A stretch of 64,000 bases of DNA from J027 sp034437655 (GTDB taxonomy: Bacteria; Chloroflexota; Anaerolineae; Aggregatilineales; J027), in the NCBI GenBank assembly GCA_034437655.1, contig DAOTTU010000041.1:1-64000 (forward strand), read 5' to 3'. The notes beneath the pieces are model-generated. The model was not told where the DNA came from. It worked only from the letters and a program-made list of their open reading frames with translations, and made no database searches. The translations under genes and the position numbers were made by a program. Position 1 is the first letter of the stretch, and every line of letters starts with the position of its first letter. Positions 41,519 to 49,473 of the stretch are shown here, one piece after another.

Positions 41519-41845
41519 ATGAGTGACCAACCACAGAGCCCGGAACAACTAAAACACCTCGAAGATGAAGTGCGTGAAGCGTTGCGCCAGGTTATTGACC
41601 CCGAAATTGGGATGGATGTTGTAACCCTGGGGCTTATCCGTGATATTCAGATTGAAGATAGTGGTGTCCATACCATCATGATCCTCACGACCCCCTTCTG
41701 CCCGTATGGCCCACAGATCATGGAACAGGTACGCCGTACTGCTGGTGAAGCCGCTGACCGCACGTCTACGATAGAAATGGGCCTCGAAATCTGGGACCCC
41801 TCTATGATGGAAGAAGGCGCAGGCGACGACTGGGGATTGTTCTAG
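41519..41845 (+). CDS. MIP18/SufT-type (DUF59) iron-sulfur assembly protein
   Basis: A 108-residue DUF59 protein: VREALRQVIDPEIGMDVVTLGLI, then ILTTPFCPYGPQIMEQVRRTA, with a Cys in the usual place. Members (SufT, PaaD, MIP18) help mature Fe-S proteins. It is divergent from sufC across a shared regulatory region, so a role with the SUF system is likely. I start at ATG 41519, with GGAGA 8 bases upstream. An intrinsic terminator follows it. Confidence 0.92.
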   Translation: MSDQPQSPEQLKHLEDEVREALRQVIDPEIGMDVVTLGLIRDIQIEDSGVHTIMILTTPFCPYGPQIMEQVRRTAGEAADRTSTIEMGLEIWDPSMMEEGAGDDWGLF

Positions 41846-41923
41846 GTTCCATACCAGCTTTTCTCATTTAAGCCCGGCTCAATTGTTGGGTCGTAACAAC
41901 ACAAATAAGTTGTAATAAGAGGG

Positions 41924-41955
41924 TGCGCAGGGCTGCTGTGCATCTTTTTATTTAT
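41924..41955 (+). terminator. Intrinsic terminator after the MIP18-family gene
   Basis: TGCGCAG / CTGTGCA (one G-U pair) with a 5-base loop at 41924-41942, followed by TCTTTTTATTTAT. It lies about 80 bases after the stop codon, so the gene is probably monocistronic. Confidence 0.65.
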
Positions 41956-42053
41956 CGGCTTTTGGGCTACGCTTGGTCTACAGGCCGACGTTTCGTCGCG
42001 CATCCTGTTGTACCATTACGTGACTTTTCAAGTGGCATCGGTTGCACTTTGTT

Positions 42054-42683
42054 ATGGATATTCTCTGCGTCAGTGACCAACGTCTTTCCCGGCTGCATAA
42101 TGCAGACTTTCTGCGGCGACAGTATGATCATGTAAATGCGGTCGTCAGTTGTGGTGATCTTGACGTTGATTACCTTGACTTTATCGTGAGCGTGCTTAAT
42201 GTGCAGCTTTACTATGTGCGTGGCAACCATGACCACCACGAACACCACGAGCATTTGGGGGGGATTAACCTGCACCGCCGTGTTGTGAACGAACGGGGAA
42301 TTTCGATGGCAGGGCTAGAAGGCTCAATCAATTACAATAACTCGGGCGTGCAATATTCAGAAATTGCCATGGCCGGGTCGGTACTTTCAATGATGCCGTT
42401 GTTGCTTTTTCAGCGGATGACACGGCGTTATTGTGTTGATTTGTTCGTTGCCCACAGTCCGCCGCGCCATGTCAACGACGCCGAAGACCGTGCGCACCGT
42501 GGTTTCCGCTCGTTTCGCTGGTTGATCCGTTGGGGGCGGCCGCGGTACTTCGTACACGGTCATGTGGACATCTACGACCAACGTATTGAACGCAAAGTAA
42601 CCTTTCACCAGACCTGCGTCATTAATATTAATCCACACCAGTTGCTGCAATTGCACCATCAGCCCACCGGGAGGGAGGGATGA
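42054..42683 (+). CDS. Calcineurin-like metallophosphoesterase
   Basis: A 209-residue phosphoesterase-fold protein: MDILCVSDQRL (Asp; the usual His is Gln in SDQ), VVSCGDLDVDYL (GD), YYVRGNHDHHE (GNHD), a VAHSPP motif and YFVHGHVD (GHxx). The first metal motif DxH reads DQR, so one metal ligand may differ. I prefer the ATG at 42054. Its stop overlaps the start of the ParB-like gene (ATGA), so the two are coupled. Substrate unknown. Confidence 0.85.
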   Translation: MDILCVSDQRLSRLHNADFLRRQYDHVNAVVSCGDLDVDYLDFIVSVLNVQLYYVRGNHDHHEHHEHLGGINLHRRVVNERGISMAGLEGSINYNNSGVQYSEIAMAGSVLSMMPLLLFQRMTRRYCVDLFVAHSPPRHVNDAEDRAHRGFRSFRWLIRWGRPRYFVHGHVDIYDQRIERKVTFHQTCVININPHQLLQLHHQPTGREG

Positions 42684-43543
42684 GCATGGATCATGAACGG
42701 GCCAACATTAAGGTCGATGCCAGCCGCGACTACTCACGCGCTCGTATGAAGGCATTCTGGACCGAAGTCTGGAACAAATTAACAGGGCGTTCTGATGATC
42801 TTCTACGTTTTGAGGACGTCGAGCGTCGGTTGCGGCTCCGTGGGCAACGGAATCTAGGTTTGCAGAATATTCCGCTGGAGAAGATCGTCGGCACTGTCGG
42901 ACGCTACAACGACTTCACACGCTCGTTCTTACCACGCAAGACGGTCAACCAGGAACGCTGGAAGCGCATTAGCGCCCTTGCACGGGGCAGCCTCGGTTTT
43001 CCACCGATTGAAGTCTATAAAGTTGGGGATGCGTACTTTGTCATTGACGGTAATCATCGTGTGTCTGTCGCACGTCAACTTGGGCAACCCACGATTGAAG
43101 CCTACGTAACGGAGCTACCAACACCCATTCCATTTGATGAAAACACGACCGCTGATGAACTTGCCATCAAAGAAGAATATGCTGATTTTCTGCATCAGAC
43201 GCGCCTGACCGCTTTTCGCCCTGACGCGAGCGTACTCTTAACTGAGTCGGGGTTGTATCCGCAGATCATCCAACACATTGAGGTGCATCGTTACTTCATG
43301 GGGCTAGATCAGCAGCGGGATGTCAGTTGGCGTGACGCCGTGACAAGTTGGTATGACAACGTGTATATGCCAATGGTCGAATCCATCCGCGAACACAACA
43401 TTTTAGCAGAGTTCCCGAACCGAACTGAAGCTGACCTCTATGTATGGTTAGCGCACCATCAGTCAGCGTTGCATGACCAATATGGGGGCAATTTCTTGTC
43501 GGCACAAGACACCGCGCGCGACTTCAAAGAACGGCTTGAGTAG
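42680..43543 (+). CDS. ParB/sulfiredoxin-fold domain protein
   Basis: A 287-residue protein. Residues about 60-150 look like a ParB N-terminal/sulfiredoxin-type domain: VGRYNDFTRSFLPRKTV, FPPIEVYKVGDAYFVIDGNHRVSVARQLG, where GNHR is the GxxR-type nucleotide motif. The C-terminal half (160-287) is helical and of unknown type. No HTH for DNA binding is obvious, so it need not be a partitioning protein. It overlaps the phosphoesterase stop by 4 bases, and both may act in one nucleotide-related pathway. Confidence 0.7.
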   Translation: MSMDHERANIKVDASRDYSRARMKAFWTEVWNKLTGRSDDLLRFEDVERRLRLRGQRNLGLQNIPLEKIVGTVGRYNDFTRSFLPRKTVNQERWKRISALARGSLGFPPIEVYKVGDAYFVIDGNHRVSVARQLGQPTIEAYVTELPTPIPFDENTTADELAIKEEYADFLHQTRLTAFRPDASVLLTESGLYPQIIQHIEVHRYFMGLDQQRDVSWRDAVTSWYDNVYMPMVESIREHNILAEFPNRTEADLYVWLAHHQSALHDQYGGNFLSAQDTARDFKERLE

Positions 43544-43582
43544 GAACGTTACGGCGAGTTTGCGGAATGCTGAAATTTCGTA

Positions 43583-43611
43583 GTGACAAGCCGCATACTC
43601 TATGCTACTAT
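43583..43611 (+). promoter_or_regulatory. Promoter of the tRNA-His gene
   Basis: GTGACA (43583-43588), a 17-base spacer and TACTAT (43606-43611), ending 19 bases before the first tRNA base. Confidence 0.6.
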
Positions 43612-43630
43612 CTTAGCGTAAGCGCAATAT

Positions 43631-43706
43631 GGCGATCATAGCTCAGTTGGTTAGAGCGCCTGTCTGTGGAACAGGAGGTCCTCGGTTCGAGCCCGAGTGG
43701 TCGCCC
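43631..43706 (+). tRNA. tRNA-His (anticodon GTG)
   Basis: A full cloverleaf. The anticodon stem CCTGT/ACAGG encloses the loop CTGTGGA with anticodon GTG. The D arm (GCTC AGTTGGTTA GAGC) and T arm (CTCGG TTCGAGC CCGAG) are canonical. With the first G taken as the G-1 that marks tRNA-His, positions 8 and 9 become T and A as expected, and G-1 faces C73. The 3' end reads CCAAAA, so CCA is not fully encoded. The gene has its own promoter and terminator. Confidence 0.97.
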
Positions 43707-43714
43707 AAAAATAG

Positions 43715-43745
43715 CTCTCACTTATATAGTGAGAGTTTTTTGTTT
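43715..43745 (+). terminator. Intrinsic terminator of tRNA-His
   Basis: Perfect 8-base stem CTCTCACT / AGTGAGAG with a TATAT loop (43715-43735), then TTTTTTGTTTT. It lies 8 bases after the tRNA and close to the 3' end of the convergent SRPBCC gene. Confidence 0.9.
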
Positions 43746-43762
43746 TCTGCTGAAACTTCAGG

Positions 43763-45583
43763 CTATTCTTGCGGTTTATCTTTGTCCTGTTGGGGGCGGC
43801 GCACGGGCATCTGACGTTGCTTCTGGATACGGCGCAGGCCGATCTTGGGTTTACGATAGATGCGTACCACACTTTTCATCGTGTCGGTTGAAGATTCTGG
43901 GAGCGGCGGTTCGTCTTCAGCCAGCCATTCGTCCAGATTCTTTGGCTTTTGCGCGGAAGGTTGTTCGTCGGGCGTCGATTCTGTTGATGGCGCAGGGTCA
44001 TCAGCTACGGAAGGTGAGGCAGTCGCAGCGTCGGATTCGACAACAACAGCCTCATGTTCGGCTGTCTCGGTTTTGGTACTCAGTGGCACATCGGCGTCAG
44101 CGGTAATGCTCTCTTTGGGCTGGGTAGGATCATTATCCATCGTCGTTGGGCCGGCTGGCGGCTCTGGCACGGGGCCGATGAGCTTCGGTTGCGTATCATC
44201 TTCAGAAGGAAGCTGCGCAAGTTCAGGGACATCACTGCGTTCTAGCGTTTCGTCGACGTTGGTTTTCTTGCCTTTGGGGGCGGCGTCTGACCCCGGCAGT
44301 TCTGCAACCTCTGGGGACGCTGACGGTTGTGGTTGTTCTTCATCCCCTGACGAATCGTCAACAGACGCACTGTCTCCAGATAAGCTATCAGCCACCGTCG
44401 TTGACATGCCGGGGTTGGTCTCGTCGCCTGTTGCAGCATTTTCGGCCAGACCACTCAAACTCAATTCCTCTGTGGGGGAACGCATCCCGAATACTTCCCA
44501 GATCGACACCTCCCCCGTGTCACGTATTGACGTCGGCGGTGGCACATACTCAGACTTTTTTGCCGCCGCAGCATCGCCCGCAGCTTCGACACCTGACGAC
44601 AATGTAGCATCTGAAGCGGATACAGCATCTGTTTCTTTCTTGAACTCGGTTGCATCAGATACGGTGGGCCCTGTTTCTGGCGTCTTCTCACTTGAGTCAG
44701 GTGGGTCAGGTGTGAGTGCTGAACGTGGGCGCGTGTCAGAGAGTGTGGCGGGTGGCTCGCCGGCCCCCGGCGCTACGCGCACTGGTGACATCCTATCTGC
44801 ATCGGTGAGTGCGCGCTTGCCCGGAGTTTCGTCAGGCTCCGTTACGGGTGTTGCGCCCGGCCGTGTATCGTGTGGTGTCGGTTCAGGTTCAGGAATGGCG
44901 GTTTCTGCCGTTTGGACCGCTTCTGACAAAAACGAGGGTGGCATGACTTTGGGAACACTAGGGGTATCCTCAAGGCGAACCGGTGGTTCGGGAACCTGAA
45001 AGCGCCCGGTGTCACCCGTTTTTTGAGCGTCCACGCGCGCCTGTTGTTGTGCAACAAGTTTGGCACCATATTCTGCACGTAAATTAGCGTCGGGTGCCTG
45101 TTGGATGCGGGTACGATTGCGGTAGTCCTGATCGACTCGCACACCAGTGCTTTCGATGTACTGGCGGAGCTTACGCAAACTGTTGGCGGTATAGGTTTCC
45201 AGCGCTTTCTTACGCCGCCGCCCCCGCAAGATACGCTTCAAGATACCACCCAGGTCATAGGAAATCGTCCACTGGACAATGGTACCATCGGCAGTGCCTT
45301 GCAAGCGCAACCGAGAGACGTATGCGCGGTAGTCTCCACCCTGCACAAGCTGATATTCGTAACCAACGCCTTCATACCAGATACGAATCTCTTCAATGAC
45401 GTCGTGCCGCCCCTGTTTTGTCGTGACACGACGACGGGTGCCGGGGCGGTCGCGCTCGGTCGTCAACAGTGATACACTCTGCACATCCAGCCGCCATCGA
45501 GGAAGCTGCATATGGTCAGCCAAGACTTGCCAAACGGCCGGCATAGGCGCGGGAATCAAAATGCGCTGATCAATCAGCGTCAC
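43763..45583 (-). CDS. SRPBCC (START-like) domain protein with long acidic disordered tail
   Basis: A 606-residue protein. Residues 1-150 are an SRPBCC/polyketide-cyclase-type domain (ILIPAPMPAVWQVLADHMQLPRW, VEWY-like IRIWYEGVGYEYQLV, then VQWTISYDLGGILKRIL), ending in a basic patch RGRRRKK. Residues about 200-575 are a long acidic, Ser/Thr/Pro/Glu-rich low-complexity stretch. The final 30 residues are basic. The fold binds hydrophobic ligands; the tail could be a spacer or a phospho-target. The start is GTG at 45583 with AGG about 7 bases upstream. The gene is alone on its strand here. Confidence 0.75.
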   Translation of the reverse strand: MTLIDQRILIPAPMPAVWQVLADHMQLPRWRLDVQSVSLLTTERDRPGTRRRVTTKQGRHDVIEEIRIWYEGVGYEYQLVQGGDYRAYVSRLRLQGTADGTIVQWTISYDLGGILKRILRGRRRKKALETYTANSLRKLRQYIESTGVRVDQDYRNRTRIQQAPDANLRAEYGAKLVAQQQARVDAQKTGDTGRFQVPEPPVRLEDTPSVPKVMPPSFLSEAVQTAETAIPEPEPTPHDTRPGATPVTEPDETPGKRALTDADRMSPVRVAPGAGEPPATLSDTRPRSALTPDPPDSSEKTPETGPTVSDATEFKKETDAVSASDATLSSGVEAAGDAAAAKKSEYVPPPTSIRDTGEVSIWEVFGMRSPTEELSLSGLAENAATGDETNPGMSTTVADSLSGDSASVDDSSGDEEQPQPSASPEVAELPGSDAAPKGKKTNVDETLERSDVPELAQLPSEDDTQPKLIGPVPEPPAGPTTMDNDPTQPKESITADADVPLSTKTETAEHEAVVVESDAATASPSVADDPAPSTESTPDEQPSAQKPKNLDEWLAEDEPPLPESSTDTMKSVVRIYRKPKIGLRRIQKQRQMPVRRPQQDKDKPQE

Positions 45584-45737
45584 AACAACCTGTCCTTCGC
45601 TCTGACTGTATTACAAAAACGTCCGCATTTGCTCACGCCCCCAACTATATTGCAACTGTGGTCAAATGCCTAGTGTTAGAATCGGAGTCTGTGCTACACT
45701 AAACAGCCGTAGCAAGCGCAGCAGGTTGGGTAAAAGA

Positions 45738-46010
45738 ATGTTTGGGCCGTCGTTTGTACTTGGGTTCGTACTCGCCACCTTATATGGGTCTACCTTTCAT
45801 TTTATTAGCGGTGGCGATGCGCGACGTCTTGCATTGTTTTTTCTCGCAAGCTGGATGGGCTTTGGACTTGGGCATATTACCGGCGACTTGCTCGGCGTTG
45901 AACTCTTCGACCTTGGCCCACTGAATGCCCTGAACGCTAGTATTGGTGCGTTGATAGCCTTGATTGTGGCACGAATTTTGACTCGTCCGCCATCCAAAGA
46001 AAGAGGATAA
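45738..46010 (+). CDS. Small membrane protein, unknown
   Basis: A 90-residue protein beginning MFGPSFVLGFVLATLYG with three hydrophobic helices (FVLGFVLATLYGSTFHFI, LALFFLASWMGFGLGHITG, LNASIGALIALIVARIL) and a charged C-terminus. An in-frame extension back to 45666 exists, but the added residues are basic and unlike a membrane-protein start. It is first of three small genes spaced 5 bases or less apart. Family not recognised. Confidence 0.65.
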   Translation: MFGPSFVLGFVLATLYGSTFHFISGGDARRLALFFLASWMGFGLGHITGDLLGVELFDLGPLNALNASIGALIALIVARILTRPPSKERG

Positions 46011-46015
46011 TCTTT

Positions 46016-46645
46016 ATGGCTGAGGCCCCCCACCGCACGACCTCAGAGGAGACATCGACTTCTGGCAGCGCAGCGGCCGCTGAGGAGCCAACAAGTTCTG
46101 CCACCGAAACAACCAGTGAGCAAGACGAGCAGAACGAACGCGGATTTCAGTTCTGGATTATTGCCAGCATCGGCGGCTCTATTGCAGCTTGTCTGGTGCT
46201 GTTCCTGGTCGCGATGGCGGCCGGGACAATTTCGGGGCGCTGGGAAAATGTCGCAGCGTTAGTGTCGGTTATTCGTGATTTGATGCTGATATTCCTGATT
46301 TTGCAGGCCATTCTCATTGGCGTCGCGTTGATTGCAATGGTGATCCAAATTACAGCGCTCATTAACCTTTTACAGAACGAAATTCAGCCTATCCTCGAAA
46401 ACACACAGCAAGCCAGCAAGACCGTCAGTGGCACAGCACAATTCATCAGCAAGCGGGTTACTGCACCTGTAGTACGAACGTTCGCCGTGCTGGCCGGCGC
46501 ACGCGCATTCCTTAGTGAAGTCGGCGGCATTCGTAGAGCGATTCAGCCCAAACCCGGCAAAAATGGTGCCAGTGCATCGCCAGGCCCCGAACTGAAGTCC
46601 GGTGAAGTCAATTCTGTGGAGGGCAGCGATGCGTCAGGAAAATAA
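46016..46645 (+). CDS. Membrane protein with two central helices, unknown
   Basis: A 209-residue protein. Residues 1-42 are acidic and Ser/Thr-rich, two transmembrane helices follow (about 46-70 and 83-110), then an amphipathic helix region (QNEIQPILENTQQASKTVSGTAQFISKRV) that resembles the DUF948-type membrane-proximal coil found next to YtxH proteins. The next gene is indeed YtxH-like and overlaps it by 17 bases. The role may be in envelope stress, by analogy only. Confidence 0.65.
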   Translation: MAEAPHRTTSEETSTSGSAAAAEEPTSSATETTSEQDEQNERGFQFWIIASIGGSIAACLVLFLVAMAAGTISGRWENVAALVSVIRDLMLIFLILQAILIGVALIAMVIQITALINLLQNEIQPILENTQQASKTVSGTAQFISKRVTAPVVRTFAVLAGARAFLSEVGGIRRAIQPKPGKNGASASPGPELKSGEVNSVEGSDASGK

Positions 46646-46871
46646 AACCCCGGAAGAAGGCAAATCCTTTCGGCGCGGCGCGTTGATCGGCGCCATCATC
46701 GGCGGCATTATGGCACTGTGGAATGCCCCCCAAAGCGGCCACAAGACGCGCCAGCAAATCGGCAATATTTTTCGGCGTGTGCGCGGGGAAAGCGTTGAAG
46801 AATCACTTGATTATGGCAAGCTGATCGCGCAACAAAACCGCGCTGAACGGGCGGGCGACGATCAGCGCTAA
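46629..46871 (+). CDS. YtxH-like small membrane protein
   Basis: An 80-residue protein with GKSFRRGALIGAIIGGIMALWNAPQSGHKTRQQI, the Gly-rich membrane helix and AP(Q/K)SG(xx)TR motif of the YtxH family. A GGAGG lies 6 bases before the ATG. It overlaps the gene before it by 17 bases and the convergent nnr gene by 4. YtxH proteins are general-stress proteins in Bacillus; here the function is unknown. Confidence 0.78.
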   Translation: MRQENKTPEEGKSFRRGALIGAIIGGIMALWNAPQSGHKTRQQIGNIFRRVRGESVEESLDYGKLIAQQNRAERAGDDQR

Positions 46872-48472
46872 GCTATAACACCATCGCGCAGTTGTATAAA
46901 AACGTTGTCGATCCAGTTCAACACTTCTGTCGCTGTTGTGCTACGTGTTTGGAGGGTGCCCGCAAGCCGCCCGGCTTGTCCATGCAACCACACTGCCGCT
47001 ACGGCTGCATCCTCCGTCGAGCGTCCCTGTGCCAGTAAACCGACGATCATTCCGGCTAGCACGTCGCCAGTGCCCGCCACGGCCAACGCATCCGTCGAGA
47101 TTGGGCTAATCCAGGCGTGACCGTCTGGCGCAGCGATCACGGTATGCGCCCCCTTCAACACGACAATACAATTCCACTTTGCGGCATTGTCTTTCGCCAC
47201 CTGCACACGGTTGCTTTGTACGTCGTTCGTCGAAAGCCCAGAAAGGCGGCCAAATTCGCCCGGATGCGGTGTGATAATCGTGTTTGGCGGCAGGTATTCA
47301 TGCCAATTTTCGACCGTAGCCAGCATGTTCAGCGCGTCGGCGTCAAGAACAAGCGGTGGCAGTGCAGTTTCACTGTGAGATTCAAGCACACCCAGCAAAA
47401 AAGCCTTTTTCTGTTCATGCTGTCCCCAGCCGGGCCCCATCAATAGCGCGTTATAGTTCTGCTGCAAGCCTTCTTTTAAGGCACTAACCTGCGTGATTTC
47501 TGGTGAAATGTACAGCCATGTTGCTTCTGGGGTTTGCGCCGCCAGCGGATGAATAATCTCCGGTGAGGTAGCAACCGTAACAAGCCCTGCACCGCTGCGA
47601 TACGCTCCCATCGCACAGAGATAGGCTGCACCGATGTAGTTTGGGCTGCCCGCCACGATCATCGCTTTGCCATAGGTGCCTTTGTGGCTGTTTGGTAGCC
47701 GCGCGGGTAGGCGTCCAATGGCGGTGGCAATTTCGGTGGTGATGTCGTGAATAGATGAGCTTTCCGGCAAGCCGATGTCCCCAATGGCAAGTTCACCGAC
47801 ATAAGCCGCGCCGGGAAAGTTAAAGTGCCCGTACTTGGCAGCAGCAAAGGTGATCGTGTAGTTCGCTTTGAGGGCGTCGTCGTCAATGTCGCCTGTATTG
47901 CAGTCGAGTCCACTGGGGCAGTCAAGGGCGACGATCAGCGGCCGTTCATGGGTACGCTCAGGCATGGTCAACAAGTCGAATGTGTGCGCCTTTTGACGCT
48001 GCGCCCTGATAGTAGCTGCCACCGTCTGCAAAAGCACTTTGACATTGTCGCGCAGTGGCAATCGCAGGCCTGTACCAAATAATGCGTCTACCAGAATATC
48101 ACAATGAGTGATTTCGTTGCGCAACTCTGTGAAGGCTTCATCATCTGCGGACTGGATAAGGTAGACGCCTGCTTCGACCGCTGCTTGCGCCACCTCATCC
48201 TGACGCGGCTTGAACAAATACGCGCTGACAGAGGCATCCGCATGAGTCTCTATCAAACGTGTTGCCATAACCAGCCCATCACCGCCATTGTTACCAGGAC
48301 CAACAAGTACGCAGATGTTGAGTTCAAGGTCACGCCATTCAGCTATCGCAAGCACGAAATCGGCAGCGGCTGTGCCCGCATGTTGCATCATGGCGGCGTA
48401 GCTGTGGCCGTTGGCGTCGGCTTCTTTTTCGATGGCGACCATTTCCTCGACGGTGACGATTTTGTGCTGCAT
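46868..48472 (-). CDS. nnr: Bifunctional NAD(P)H-hydrate epimerase / ADP-dependent dehydratase
   Basis: A 534-residue fusion of NnrE (YjeF-N) and NnrD. The N-terminal half has GPGNNGGDGLVMATRL and LVDALFGTGL with ALDCPSGLD. The C-terminal half has MIVAGSPNYIGAAYLCAMGAYRSGAGLV, GPGWG, LDADALNML, TPHPGEFGRL and GTGDVLAGMIVGLLA. Together they epimerise and dehydrate damaged NAD(P)HX back to NAD(P)H. I start at MQHKIVTVEEM, with AGGA about 7 bases upstream; it lies 17 bases downstream of the response regulator gene. Confidence 0.95.
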   Translation of the reverse strand: MQHKIVTVEEMVAIEKEADANGHSYAAMMQHAGTAAADFVLAIAEWRDLELNICVLVGPGNNGGDGLVMATRLIETHADASVSAYLFKPRQDEVAQAAVEAGVYLIQSADDEAFTELRNEITHCDILVDALFGTGLRLPLRDNVKVLLQTVAATIRAQRQKAHTFDLLTMPERTHERPLIVALDCPSGLDCNTGDIDDDALKANYTITFAAAKYGHFNFPGAAYVGELAIGDIGLPESSSIHDITTEIATAIGRLPARLPNSHKGTYGKAMIVAGSPNYIGAAYLCAMGAYRSGAGLVTVATSPEIIHPLAAQTPEATWLYISPEITQVSALKEGLQQNYNALLMGPGWGQHEQKKAFLLGVLESHSETALPPLVLDADALNMLATVENWHEYLPPNTIITPHPGEFGRLSGLSTNDVQSNRVQVAKDNAAKWNCIVVLKGAHTVIAAPDGHAWISPISTDALAVAGTGDVLAGMIVGLLAQGRSTEDAAVAAVWLHGQAGRLAGTLQTRSTTATEVLNWIDNVFIQLRDGVIA

Positions 48473-48489
48473 AGCGTTTCCTGTCCTGC

Positions 48490-49470
48490 TCATCGTCGGT
48501 GCTGGTTAAGCACGCGCCAAACACGACGCCGAATATCAGTGGTGTTGATTGGCTTGACGATATATTCAATCACTTCAGCGATTAAGCTAGCCAGCGCGCG
48601 GTCGGTTTCTGTGTCAAGTTCAGTGATGATCATCACCGGGATATGCGCGAGGTCGGGGTCATTACGAACGGCCGCAACGACTTCATAGCCATGTACATCT
48701 GGCAAGGAGAGGTCCAGCACAACGAGTTCAGGGTCAGCGTCCTGAATCCAGGTGAGTCCATGTTTGCCATCAGACGCTGAAACAAGATCAACACCTAGTT
48801 CAGCACAGACCTGTGCAAACGCCTCGTGCGTATCTGGGTCGTCGTCAATGCAGACGATGGTTTTGACGGTCGTTTCTGGCAACAACCGCCGAATCAAGCC
48901 CCGCGCAAAGTCAGATTGTATCGTTGTATCGTCTGGCGCATGGATTGGCATAGCTTCAGCCTGGAACTGCACAACGTCAATACGCATCGTTGCTTGCAGG
49001 CTTTGCATGAACGGTAGCAACAAGGTCTGTGCGTTTTCAGCGTTGCTCAATCGCAAAAAGGGTTCTTCATACGCCCCAAGCACCACAATCTGACCAAAGC
49101 GCTCAACCGCAACATAACGATCAGAGAGTCCGGCAGTGCCAAGATAATTTTGAATGTCTGCTAATGCATCCAGCGACAAGTCTGTGACAACGCTGTAGAC
49201 CGTCATCGTGCCGAACGTGTCGTCACCCTGACTAAAATTGATCAGGTCTTCGCCCAGCCAGACAAAGAAATTGTCGTATTGCGAGATAATCCCCTGCGCC
49301 TTAAGCAGATCAAGCTCAAGGTCGGTAATCTCGAAACTGGTGTCCATGCTGCTGAAACGCCGCGCCTGGCCACTGATCAAATCCTGAACACGGTCCACAC
49401 CACGCTGAACAACCCAGGCACCATCTTCGAGCGTGAACACATTGCTGCGGGGAACGGTGATTGACCTCAC
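48490..49470 (-). CDS. Response regulator with C-terminal receiver and unknown N-terminal domain
   Basis: A 326-residue protein. The receiver is at the C-terminus (about 202-322): acidic pocket Asp209-211, phospho-acceptor Asp253 in VVLDLSLPDVHGYE, Thr283 and Lys306 in YIVKPI. The N-terminal 195 residues form an alpha/beta domain I do not recognise. Receivers are usually N-terminal, so the order is unusual. There is no HTH or enzymatic output. It is 3 bases downstream of the AAA+ ATPase gene. Confidence 0.85.
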   Translation of the reverse strand: MRSITVPRSNVFTLEDGAWVVQRGVDRVQDLISGQARRFSSMDTSFEITDLELDLLKAQGIISQYDNFFVWLGEDLINFSQGDDTFGTMTVYSVVTDLSLDALADIQNYLGTAGLSDRYVAVERFGQIVVLGAYEEPFLRLSNAENAQTLLLPFMQSLQATMRIDVVQFQAEAMPIHAPDDTTIQSDFARGLIRRLLPETTVKTIVCIDDDPDTHEAFAQVCAELGVDLVSASDGKHGLTWIQDADPELVVLDLSLPDVHGYEVVAAVRNDPDLAHIPVMIITELDTETDRALASLIAEVIEYIVKPINTTDIRRRVWRVLNQHRR

Positions 49471-49473
49471 CCC

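Noticed and set aside
42680..43543. Chromosome-partitioning ParB
   Set aside because: Only the small ParB/sulfiredoxin-type fold with GNHR is visible; there is no HTH, no parA neighbour and no parS-like site.
43860..44999. A long plus-strand open frame opposite the SRPBCC protein
   Set aside because: It encodes Ser/Gly/Val-rich low-complexity sequence that mirrors the acidic tail coded on the other strand; no ribosome site and no recognisable domain.
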